Below, piece by piece: positions 53,177 through 60,252 of a stretch of DNA of 64,000 nucleotides (positions are counted from its first letter, which is position 1; every line of letters starts with the position of its first letter). Source of the stretch: CAYQXJ01 sp964421565 (lineage in GTDB: Bacteria > Planctomycetota > Brocadiia > SM23-32); assembly GCA_964421565.1 (NCBI GenBank), contig CAYQXJ010000002.1, positions 248,001 through 312,000 of the forward strand. The letters are read 5' to 3'. A program made the translations under genes and the position numbers. The notes beneath the pieces are model-generated. The model was not told the origin of the DNA. It made no database searches and was given only the letters and a program-made list of their open reading frames with translations.

Positions 53177-54298
53177 ATGCTCGCCGTGACGCCGCCGATG
53201 GGCTGGAACAGTTGGAACACCTTCGGCCCTGATATCAACGAAAGCGTCGTCCGCGAAACAGCGGACGCTTTCGTCGAAGAAGGGCTTAAAGACGCCGGCT
53301 ACGAGTACGTGGTCATCGATGACTTTTGGGAAGCCGACCAGCGCGATGCGGGCGAGCGCCTGGCAGCGCATCCGACCAGGTTCCCCGCCGGCATCAAGGC
53401 GCTCGCCGACTATGTGCACGGCAGGGGGCTCAAGTTCGGCATTTACTCGTGTGCCGGCACTCACACCTGCGGCGGCCGGCCTGCCAGCTTCGGTTACGAG
53501 GAGGAGGACGCGCAGACTTTCGCCGAATGGGGGGTGGATTTCCTGAAGTACGATTTCTGCTACAAGCCCCCGGGAGTGGACGGCCGCAAGCTGTACGAAC
53601 GCATGGGCCAGGCCCTCCGCGCCACCGGACGGCCCATTCTCTTCAGCACTTGCGAGTGGGGCTCAATGAAGCCCTGGCACTGGGCAGCGTCGCGGGCCGG
53701 GGCGCACATGTGGCGCACCACCGGCGACATCAACGACAGCTGGGAGTCGGTCGCACATATTGGCTTGGAGAAACAGAAGAACCTGGAACACTATGCGGGC
53801 CCCGGCCACTGGAACGACCCCGATATGCTGGTGGTCGGCATGCACGGTGAGGGCAATGTGGCCCGGGGCGGCTGCAGCGTGGAGGAATACCGCACCCACT
53901 TCAGCCTGTGGTGCATGCTTGCCGCGCCGCTGATGGTGGGCTGTGATGTGCGCAGCATGACGCCGACGACGAGGGAGATACTGCTCAACGACGAAGCCAT
54001 TGCCGTCAACCAGGACCCGCTCGGTCGACAGGGCTACTGCGTCGGCAACCAGGGCGGACGCGAAGTGTGGAAGAAGGTCCTGATTGACGGTTCGATCGCC
54101 GTTGGCCTTTTCAACCGGCACGACGAGCGGACCATGCGCATTCCGGTCTCCTGGGAGGCCGTGGGGTTGCACGACCGGCGGGGATGCCTCGTCCGCGATC
54201 TGTGGACGCATGAGGATGTCGGCACGTTCGAACGCTGCTATTCGGCCATAGTGGAGCCGCACGCTTGCAAGCTCCTGAAGCTCTTGCCGCAGCCCTGA
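53177..54298 (+). CDS. GH27 alpha-galactosidase-like enzyme
   Basis: 373 residues. Retaining glycoside hydrolase that removes terminal alpha-galactose or N-acetylgalactosamine. Typical start PPMGWNSWNTFG, IDDFWE, then nucleophile D126 in FLKYDFCYK and acid/base D184 in the R180-X3-D184 context of WRTTGDINDSWE. GPGHWNDPDML and LWCMLAAPLMVGCD follow as in the family. No signal peptide, so cytoplasmic. ATG at 53177 has GGAGG upstream; a longer upstream frame is not supported. Followed 78 bases later by the GH28-like gene; both may be one transcript. Confidence 0.93.
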   Translation: MLAVTPPMGWNSWNTFGPDINESVVRETADAFVEEGLKDAGYEYVVIDDFWEADQRDAGERLAAHPTRFPAGIKALADYVHGRGLKFGIYSCAGTHTCGGRPASFGYEEEDAQTFAEWGVDFLKYDFCYKPPGVDGRKLYERMGQALRATGRPILFSTCEWGSMKPWHWAASRAGAHMWRTTGDINDSWESVAHIGLEKQKNLEHYAGPGHWNDPDMLVVGMHGEGNVARGGCSVEEYRTHFSLWCMLAAPLMVGCDVRSMTPTTREILLNDEAIAVNQDPLGRQGYCVGNQGGREVWKKVLIDGSIAVGLFNRHDERTMRIPVSWEAVGLHDRRGCLVRDLWTHEDVGTFERCYSAIVEPHACKLLKLLPQP

Positions 54299-54376
54299 GC
54301 CTGCACGCTCCATAGCCAGAATCGACCGCCATCCGTTTATCAGACCCCACTTCTGCCCTTCGTCCCGGAGTAGTGC

Positions 54377-55696
54377 ATGAGATCCGCCGCAATAGTGTAT
54401 CCCTTTCCCAGTGGACTCGATCCATCGCCTGACTTTGAAGTGCGTGTTGGTGGTCAGCCCGTGTTCGTGCATAGCCACGCCGTTGCCGGCTACGCGTTGT
54501 TTTCGGCCGAAGGGCCGGTTGAGGTAGAGGTAACGGTTCGATTCCCATTCGAAGATGTGAAGGTGCGGCCGCTGCGCCACGAAGTCGTGCCGGAGGTCGA
54601 CGGTGATGTCTTGCGTTTCCGCCTTGACGGGCCATCCTACCTGAGCCTCGAGTTTGACGGCGACCTCAGCCGGCCACTCTTCCTCTGGGTCGACCCGCCG
54701 GACGAGGACGTGCCTGCCGCGGACACACCAGGGCTGCGTTTCTTCGTGGCAGGCAGGGTACATGACGTCGGTTTGGTCACACTCAAGACTGACGAGACGG
54801 TGTACATCGAGGGCGGGGCGGTGGTGCGAGGTGCCTTCCGAGCAGAAGACGCGCAGAACGTGACGGTCCGGGGACGCGGTGTGCTCGACGGCAGCCACTG
54901 GCCCGGACGCGGACGCGAGGACCGGGGTCCGTGGCTCTTCCGTTTCACCGCTTGCCGTAGACTTGTCGTTGAGGGCGTGGCCGCAATTGATAGCCCGCGC
55001 TGGACGCTGGTGCCGGTGGGATGCTCCGGGGTCCACATTGCGCACGTCAAGATCATCACTGACCATGTCGGTGGAGACGGGGTCGATCTGGTCGGCTGCC
55101 GCGACGCGGTGGTGGAGGATTGTTTCATGCGCACAGCGGATGACTGCGTCGCCATCAAGGCGAGTAGTTTCCGTGAGGAGGTGGGCGGTCAGAATGTCGA
55201 GAACATCCGCGTCCGCCGCTGTGTCTGCTGGGACGCAAAGCCCGGCAATGCGCTCGAGATCGGCTACGAGACCCGTTGCGACTACATGCGTGACATCTCC
55301 TTCGAGGACTGCGACATCATTCATGTCGAGCACGAGGGGCACCAGTCCGGCGGCGTACTCACCATCCATAACGGCGACCGAGCGCATATCAGCAACGTGC
55401 GCTATGAGGGCATCCGAGTCGAAGACGCACAGGAGAAGCTGATAGACATCAAGATCCTCTTCGCGCGCTACTCGCGGGACGAAGAGCGCGGCCAGGTCGG
55501 TGACATTCTGATCCGAGATGTCAGCGTAGTGGATGGCCCATATCCCGTATCGATCATCCGGGGATATGACGAGCAGCACGCAATCGGCAACGTGACCATC
55601 CAGGGCCTCACGATCCACGGTCGGCCCGTACGCAACTGGCGGGATGCTCATATGGTGGTAGAGTTGGCGCCTCGGGTTCATTTCGGCGACGGCTGA
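54377..55696 (+). CDS. GH28-like right-handed beta-helix hydrolase (polygalacturonase family)
   Basis: 439 residues. Beta-helix coils with the GH28 acid block: D234 and D237 in VGGDGVDLVGC and D255-D256 in MRTADDCVAIKAS. The usual GHG and RIK motifs are not obvious (GNALEIGYE stands near there), so it may be a specialised member, such as an exo- or rhamnogalacturonan-type enzyme. The N-terminal 100 residues form a separate beta-domain. No signal peptide. ATG at 54377 has GGAG upstream. Co-directional with GH27. Substrate is probably an acidic glycan, not proven. Confidence 0.82.
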   Translation: MRSAAIVYPFPSGLDPSPDFEVRVGGQPVFVHSHAVAGYALFSAEGPVEVEVTVRFPFEDVKVRPLRHEVVPEVDGDVLRFRLDGPSYLSLEFDGDLSRPLFLWVDPPDEDVPAADTPGLRFFVAGRVHDVGLVTLKTDETVYIEGGAVVRGAFRAEDAQNVTVRGRGVLDGSHWPGRGREDRGPWLFRFTACRRLVVEGVAAIDSPRWTLVPVGCSGVHIAHVKIITDHVGGDGVDLVGCRDAVVEDCFMRTADDCVAIKASSFREEVGGQNVENIRVRRCVCWDAKPGNALEIGYETRCDYMRDISFEDCDIIHVEHEGHQSGGVLTIHNGDRAHISNVRYEGIRVEDAQEKLIDIKILFARYSRDEERGQVGDILIRDVSVVDGPYPVSIIRGYDEQHAIGNVTIQGLTIHGRPVRNWRDAHMVVELAPRVHFGDG

Positions 55697-55783
55697 GGAG
55701 GGCAAGACCGGCCGACTGGATCTGAATCTGTCGAAGGGTACAACTCGAGGCTGAATGGTTCTGCTCGCCCGGGCCCCCCTTTC

Positions 55784-55813
55784 TTGCGACGCCCGCCGCC
55801 GCGCTCGTATAAT
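55784..55813 (+). promoter_or_regulatory. Promoter of the kdsD-kdsC operon
   Basis: -35 TTGCGA (55784-55789), 18-base spacer, perfect -10 TATAAT (55808-55813), about 35 bases before the start codon. Confidence 0.7.
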
Positions 55814-55848
55814 CCTGGCGGTAGAGGCCGTGGCACGGGAGGGCCGTC

Positions 55849-56832
55849 ATGGATCACATCGAGAGCGCCAAACAGATCATCCGGCAGGAGATAGACGCGC
55901 TGACGGCCATGGAACGCCGCCTGGGCACGGAGTTCAGCAGGGCGGTAGACCTTATCTACAAGTGCTCGGGGCGCGTTATCGTCAGCGGCGTCGGCAAGGC
56001 GGGCATCATCGGACAGAAGATATCGGCTACGCTTGCCAGCACCGGCACCCCCTCTTACTGGATGCATGCCGTGGAGGCCAGACATGGCGACCTGGGCCGC
56101 GTGCAGGCGGCTGACGTGGTGCTGGCACTCAGCAACAGCGGCGAGACCGAAGTGGTGCAGCTGTTACCCACTCTGAAGAAGATCGGTGTGCCGGTGATTG
56201 CTATCACTGGTCGTGCCGATTCAACCCTTGCGCGCCATAGCGACATTGTACTCCACATCGGCGAGGTGGAAGAAGCCTGCCCCCTGGGTCTGGCGCCTTC
56301 GGCGAGTACGACCGCCATGGTTGTGATGGGCGATGCCCTGGCGCTGACCATCTTCCGCATGCGGAACTGGCAGCCGGACGATTATGCCTTCTACCATCCC
56401 GGCGGCGACCTCGGCCGCAAGCTTATCCGCGTAGAGGAGGTCATGCGCAAGGGCGCGGAGAATCCCGTGGCTCGCAGTGACGTCACCGTGCGCGAGGCGC
56501 TGCGGGTGATGAGCGGCCACACCAGCCCCGGGGCCATCAGCCTGGTCGACGAGGCCGGAAGGCTTGAGGGGTTCTTCACCGACGGCGACTTCCGCCGCAT
56601 GATGCAGGACGGCGAGCCGGATGTCCTGGATCGGCCTGTCGGTGAGGTAATGACGCGCGGGCCGAAGACCATCGGAGCCCATCAGCTTGCCGCCGAGGCT
56701 TACCGCATGCTCCGGCAGTATCGTATCGACCAGGTGCCGGTTGTCGATGACGATGGGCGCCCGGTTGGTATTTTGGACGTGCAAGACTGGCTCGACATCG
56801 AACGTGGCCTCGAGGCGCCTGAGGCCGAGTAG
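55849..56832 (+). CDS. kdsD: Arabinose-5-phosphate isomerase (KdsD/KpsF/GutQ)
   Basis: 327 residues. Converts ribulose 5-phosphate to arabinose 5-phosphate, first step to Kdo. SIS domain (about 30-190) with SGVGKAGIIGQKISATLASTGTPSYWMHAVEARHGDLG and LALSNSGETEVV, the KdsD signature. Two CBS domains follow (about 205-320: VMRKGAENPVARSDVTVREALRVM and VMTRGPKTIG). ATG at 55849 has GGGAGGG six bases upstream. The kdsC gene follows after 19 bases. Together with LptC/LptA-like and AsmA-like proteins they indicate Kdo-LPS. Confidence 0.94.
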   Translation: MDHIESAKQIIRQEIDALTAMERRLGTEFSRAVDLIYKCSGRVIVSGVGKAGIIGQKISATLASTGTPSYWMHAVEARHGDLGRVQAADVVLALSNSGETEVVQLLPTLKKIGVPVIAITGRADSTLARHSDIVLHIGEVEEACPLGLAPSASTTAMVVMGDALALTIFRMRNWQPDDYAFYHPGGDLGRKLIRVEEVMRKGAENPVARSDVTVREALRVMSGHTSPGAISLVDEAGRLEGFFTDGDFRRMMQDGEPDVLDRPVGEVMTRGPKTIGAHQLAAEAYRMLRQYRIDQVPVVDDDGRPVGILDVQDWLDIERGLEAPEAE

Positions 56833-56851
56833 AAGAACCAGGAGCCCCATT

Positions 56852-57394
56852 TTGAGCGAGCAATTGGCATCCTCGGAAGTCGCCGAGAGGGCCCGCCGCG
56901 TGCGACTCGTCATCGCGGACTGTGACGGCGTGCTCACGGATGGGCGCGCCTTCTACGGTGCGGAGGGGTTTGAGGCGGTCAGCTTCAACGTCAAGGACGG
57001 CACCGGCATCAAGTACCTGCAGCGTTCTGGGATTCCCGTCGCGATCCTGACCGGACGTAGCGTCGAAGCCGTGCGTGCCCGCGCACGGGTGCTGGGCATC
57101 CAGCAATTGGAGCAGGGCGCGAAGGTGAAGATTGAGGCCTACGAGCGCATTCGTGCGCGGGCCGAGCTGTCCCACGAAGCCATCGCCTACGTTGGCGACG
57201 ACCTGCCTGACATACCGGTGATGCGGCACGTGGGCTTTGCGGTAGCGGTCGCCGATGCGGTCGCCGAAGTTCTCGAAAGCGCGCATTGGGTCACAGAACG
57301 CGCCGGCGGCGACGGGGCCCTGCGCGAGCTGGCAGAGTTCATCCTGAAGGCCCAGGGCAAGTGGTCGAACATACTGGCCCGCTATATCGAGTGA
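56852..57394 (+). CDS. kdsC: KDO-8-phosphate phosphatase
   Basis: 180 residues from a TTG start at 56852, chosen because AGGAG is seven bases upstream and the product then has the family length. HAD phosphatase that releases Kdo from Kdo-8-phosphate. Motifs: VIADCDGVLTDGRAFYG (DxDGVLTDG), LTGRSVEAVRARA and VGDDLPDIPVMRHVG. It forms a tetramer in the family. A longer frame reaching 56687 overlaps kdsD and is rejected. Follows kdsD on the same transcript; converges with the MBL gene 12 bases later. Confidence 0.92.
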   Translation: MSEQLASSEVAERARRVRLVIADCDGVLTDGRAFYGAEGFEAVSFNVKDGTGIKYLQRSGIPVAILTGRSVEAVRARARVLGIQQLEQGAKVKIEAYERIRARAELSHEAIAYVGDDLPDIPVMRHVGFAVAVADAVAEVLESAHWVTERAGGDGALRELAEFILKAQGKWSNILARYIE

Positions 57395-57406
57395 CCCGCG
57401 CGCGGA

Positions 57407-58015
57407 CTACGGCAGCCGCAACCAGTTGTCGTGACCGGGCACTACCGCTTCTGCCACCTGCCTGATCTTCTGCACCGACGCCTTCTTTTGCTCCGTCTGC
57501 TCACCGAATGAACTGAGGCCGTCCAGGCAGAAATCCGCCGTCACGGTAGCGTCGCCCGCTATAACCACGGCAAGCCCGTCGCACATGAAGCGCAAACCTG
57601 TAAGGTCGTCTGTGTGGCCTGGCAGGGGCAGCGGCTCGACATCCGCCGGCAACCACCCTGAGGCCGCCCGCAAAGGCTTGCCGAAGCGCCCCGACGCATT
57701 GATGAGTGACGCCGTTTGCCTTCCCGCCAGCCATTCCGCGTCGGGGAAGCAGCTAAGCCCCACCGTGTGGTCGCCATGGCCGTGCGTGACGAAGACCTGG
57801 TCCACGTCCCGGGCTCTAAGGCCACTGCGCCGGTTCAGCTCGAAGGCCATTCTCTCGGCGTCGCCATAGGCGGGATCGACCAGCAGCCGCCAGCCCTCCC
57901 CCGTAACAAGCGTGCAGGTGCACACCGGCGCGCGGTAACGCCGGTCGGGGCTTTCGCCCCAGTACGGGTTGCGCGAGGGGTGCCCGATGACAACCACATC
58001 CCACCTCTTAATCAT
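57407..58015 (-). CDS. Metallo-beta-lactamase-fold hydrolase
   Basis: 202 residues. Metal motif HGHGDH at residues 78-83 (VFVTHGHGDHTVG), a further His in LPGHTDD and Asp in VIAGDATVTADF, and a last His in AEAVVPGHDN. This is the full MBL zinc set. It begins MIKRWDVVVIGHPSRNPYWGE. Many such proteins hydrolyse thioesters, lactones or phosphodiesters; nothing points to a precise substrate. It is monocistronic and converges with kdsC. Confidence 0.88.
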   Translation of the reverse strand: MIKRWDVVVIGHPSRNPYWGESPDRRYRAPVCTCTLVTGEGWRLLVDPAYGDAERMAFELNRRSGLRARDVDQVFVTHGHGDHTVGLSCFPDAEWLAGRQTASLINASGRFGKPLRAASGWLPADVEPLPLPGHTDDLTGLRFMCDGLAVVIAGDATVTADFCLDGLSSFGEQTEQKKASVQKIRQVAEAVVPGHDNWLRLP

Positions 58016-58079
58016 CTCGTATGAGCCTCGTCGAAGGAGTGCGGAAAGCCCTGGGGCGATGGTAGCGTGCTGCCGCCTT

Positions 58080-58108
58080 TTGCGCTACGGGCGGCGTAGC
58101 GTTAAGCT
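58080..58108 (+). promoter_or_regulatory. Promoter of the SDR-M20 operon, with an operator-like inverted repeat
   Basis: -35 TTGCGC (58080-58085), 17-base spacer, weak -10 TAAGCT (58103-58108). An inverted repeat GTAGC-GTTAA-GCTAC (58096-58110) covers the -10, and further TAGC/GCTA half-sites lie at 58061-58067 and 58083-58088. Confidence 0.4.
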
Positions 58109-58166
58109 ACCGGTTCGGGCGCAATCGAGTCGAGCGTCTGCAACCCCCATCAAGCGGAGCGACGAT

Positions 58167-58991
58167 ATGGGTAGCGCATTGGACGTTGACCTGACGGACG
58201 AAGTGGTGGCCCTTACCGGGGGCGCCGGGGTGCTGTGCAGCACGATGGCGCGCGCAGCGGCCGAAAAGGGCGCTGCCGTCGCTGTGATGGACATCGCGGA
58301 GGGCGCGGCAGCCGCCCTGGCGGAGGAGATAGTGGAGGCAGGCGGACGAGCGCTGCCGGTCATGTGCAACGTTCTGGAGAAAGAGAGCCTGCAGGACGCG
58401 CTGCGGAAGGTCCGGACTGAACTTGGGGAGCCGACCGCGCTGGTCAACGGTGCTGGCGGGAACAGGAGCGAAGCCACAACGACCCCGGATTTGCCCTTCT
58501 TCGATCTGCCCGTCGCCGCAGTTCGGTGGGTTTTCGACCTGAACTTCGCCGGCACGTTGCTCGCTTGCCAGGTGTTCGGCAAGGTGATGGCTGAGCAAGG
58601 CCACGGCCATATCATCAACATCTCCAGCATGAACGCTTTTCGCCCCCTCACGCGCATACCAGCCTATTCGGCAGCCAAGGCAGCGGTGAGCAACCTGACC
58701 CAGTGGCTCGCCGTGCACATGAACCAGGAGTACAGCGAGGAGTTGCGTGTCAACGCCATCGCCCCCGGCTTCTTCCTGACCGAACAGAACCGCTTTCTGC
58801 TTACCGAGAAGCAGACGGGGGAGCTGACTGCCCGGGGGCGGACGATCATCGACCACACTCCGATGGGTCGCTTCGGCGACCCGCAGGACCTGGTCGGCAC
58901 GCTGTTGTGGCTGCTCAGCGAGTCGTCGAGCTTCGTCAACGGCATTGTGGTCCCTGTCGACGGCGGATTCAGCGCCTTCAGCGGAGTGTGA
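58167..58991 (+). CDS. SDR oxidoreductase, D-mannonate oxidoreductase-like
   Basis: 274 residues. Rossmann start DEVVALTGGAGVLCSTMARAAAEKGAAVAVMD, a form (TGGAGVLC) typical of SDR-type fructuronate/mannonate oxidoreductases. NGAGGN replaces NNAG. Catalytic YSAAK near residue 171 with SSM. GFFLTEQNRFLL and VVPVDGGFSAFSGV are further family traits. It probably interconverts fructuronate and mannonate with NAD(P), in uronate breakdown. ATG at 58167 has GGAG nine bases upstream. Co-transcribed with the M20 peptidase gene, which begins one base after its stop. The name is by similarity of motif and is not certain. Confidence 0.78.
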   Translation: MGSALDVDLTDEVVALTGGAGVLCSTMARAAAEKGAAVAVMDIAEGAAAALAEEIVEAGGRALPVMCNVLEKESLQDALRKVRTELGEPTALVNGAGGNRSEATTTPDLPFFDLPVAAVRWVFDLNFAGTLLACQVFGKVMAEQGHGHIINISSMNAFRPLTRIPAYSAAKAAVSNLTQWLAVHMNQEYSEELRVNAIAPGFFLTEQNRFLLTEKQTGELTARGRTIIDHTPMGRFGDPQDLVGTLLWLLSESSSFVNGIVVPVDGGFSAFSGV

Positions 58992-58992
58992 A

Positions 58993-60249
58993 GTGGAAGC
59001 TACGACTGCTGTGGACGAATGGCTGGCGGGCCACGCCGACGAGATGGTGCAGCTTCAGGCGCAGCTTACTGCGCGGCCCGCACTCGGCCCGGAGAATGGC
59101 GGCCAGGGCGAGTGGGCAAGGGCCCGGTTCCTGGAGGACTACCTGCAGCAGTGCGGCCTCGGCGCTTCGGAGCACTACGACTGCCCGGATGAGCGCGTGC
59201 CCGAAGGCTGCCGCCCGAACCTGGCGGTCTCGCTGCCCGCGGGGCAGGCGCGCACATCGGTCTGGGTGCTCAGTCACCTCGATGTAGTCCCGCCCGGCGA
59301 ACGGCTGCCCGACGGTTCATGGAAAGGATGGGATTCTGATCCGTGGGCGCTGCGCCGGGAGGGGGACGTCATCTACGGCCGCGGCGTCAGCGACAACCAG
59401 CAATCGCTGGTGGCCTCGGTCTTCGCCGCCCGTGCAGTGCGGGAGACGGCAAGTGCGCCGGGCCGTCACGCGCGGCTGCTCTTTGTTTCGGACGAGGAGA
59501 CGGGCAGTCACCGAGGGCTCCAGCATGTTCTGCGCGAGCAGCATGACCTCTTCGCCTCAGACGACCTGATCCTTGTGCCGGACGGAGGCAACGAGGACGG
59601 TTCGATGATCGAGGTCGCCGAGAAATCGGTCCTGTGGCTGGAAGTGCGTGTGACTGGCCGCCAGGCTCACGCAAGCCGGCCTGACCGCGCCGTGAACGCA
59701 CTGCGCGCCGGCAGCCGACTGGTCACAGAGCTTGACGATGCCTTGCACGTCCGCTACGACGCAAGGGACGAGCTCTACGAGCCGCCGGATTCGACCTTCG
59801 AGCCGACCATGCATCCCGCCGGGGTGCTGAACGTCAACACCATCCCCGGAGAAGAAACCTTCTGTTTCGACTGCCGCGTGCTGCCGCAGTACGGTCTGGA
59901 CGGAATACTGGAATTCGTGCGTGAACGCGCAAGGCGGATGGACGCCAATGCGGGCACGAAGACCGAAGTGCGGGTTCGTAACCGCCTGCCCGCTCCGCCC
60001 GGCACAGACCCCGAAGCGCCCGTCGTACGGGCGCTTGCACTGGCGGTGCGCGAGGTCCGCCGGGTAGAGCCACGCATCACGGGCGTCGGCGGGCAGACAG
60101 TCGCCTGTTTCTTCCGCCGCGAAGGCCTGCCGGCGGCAGTGTGGATGACCTCCAGCGAGACCGAGCACCAGGTAAACGAGCGCTGCCGGGTGTCGGATAT
60201 GGTGGACGACGCGCGGGTGTTCGCTCGTCTCTTCCTTGGCGATCGCTGA
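58993..60249 (+). CDS. M20-family metallopeptidase/deacylase
   Basis: 418 residues from GTG 58993 (GGAG eight bases upstream). Zinc-site motifs: VLSHLDVVPPGERL (His-X-Asp), IYGRGVSDNQQSLVAS (Asp), LLFVSDEETGS (Glu-Glu), VPDGGNEDG and a late His in EHQVNERC. The dimerisation domain lies at about 185-290. Members cut dipeptides or remove acyl groups from amino acids and sugars. It abuts the mannonate-type SDR, so a role on an N-acyl or amino-linked sugar derivative is possible but unproven. The far end is convergent with the GH-like gene (3-base gap). Confidence 0.87.
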   Translation: MEATTAVDEWLAGHADEMVQLQAQLTARPALGPENGGQGEWARARFLEDYLQQCGLGASEHYDCPDERVPEGCRPNLAVSLPAGQARTSVWVLSHLDVVPPGERLPDGSWKGWDSDPWALRREGDVIYGRGVSDNQQSLVASVFAARAVRETASAPGRHARLLFVSDEETGSHRGLQHVLREQHDLFASDDLILVPDGGNEDGSMIEVAEKSVLWLEVRVTGRQAHASRPDRAVNALRAGSRLVTELDDALHVRYDARDELYEPPDSTFEPTMHPAGVLNVNTIPGEETFCFDCRVLPQYGLDGILEFVRERARRMDANAGTKTEVRVRNRLPAPPGTDPEAPVVRALALAVREVRRVEPRITGVGGQTVACFFRREGLPAAVWMTSSETEHQVNERCRVSDMVDDARVFARLFLGDR

Positions 60250-60252
60250 GAC

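Noticed and set aside
53663..55705. Minus-strand frame of 680 codons spanning both GH27 and GH28
   Set aside because: Crossing two real genes and the gap is notable, but the real strand carries full catalytic motifs and the antisense product has no recognised domain.
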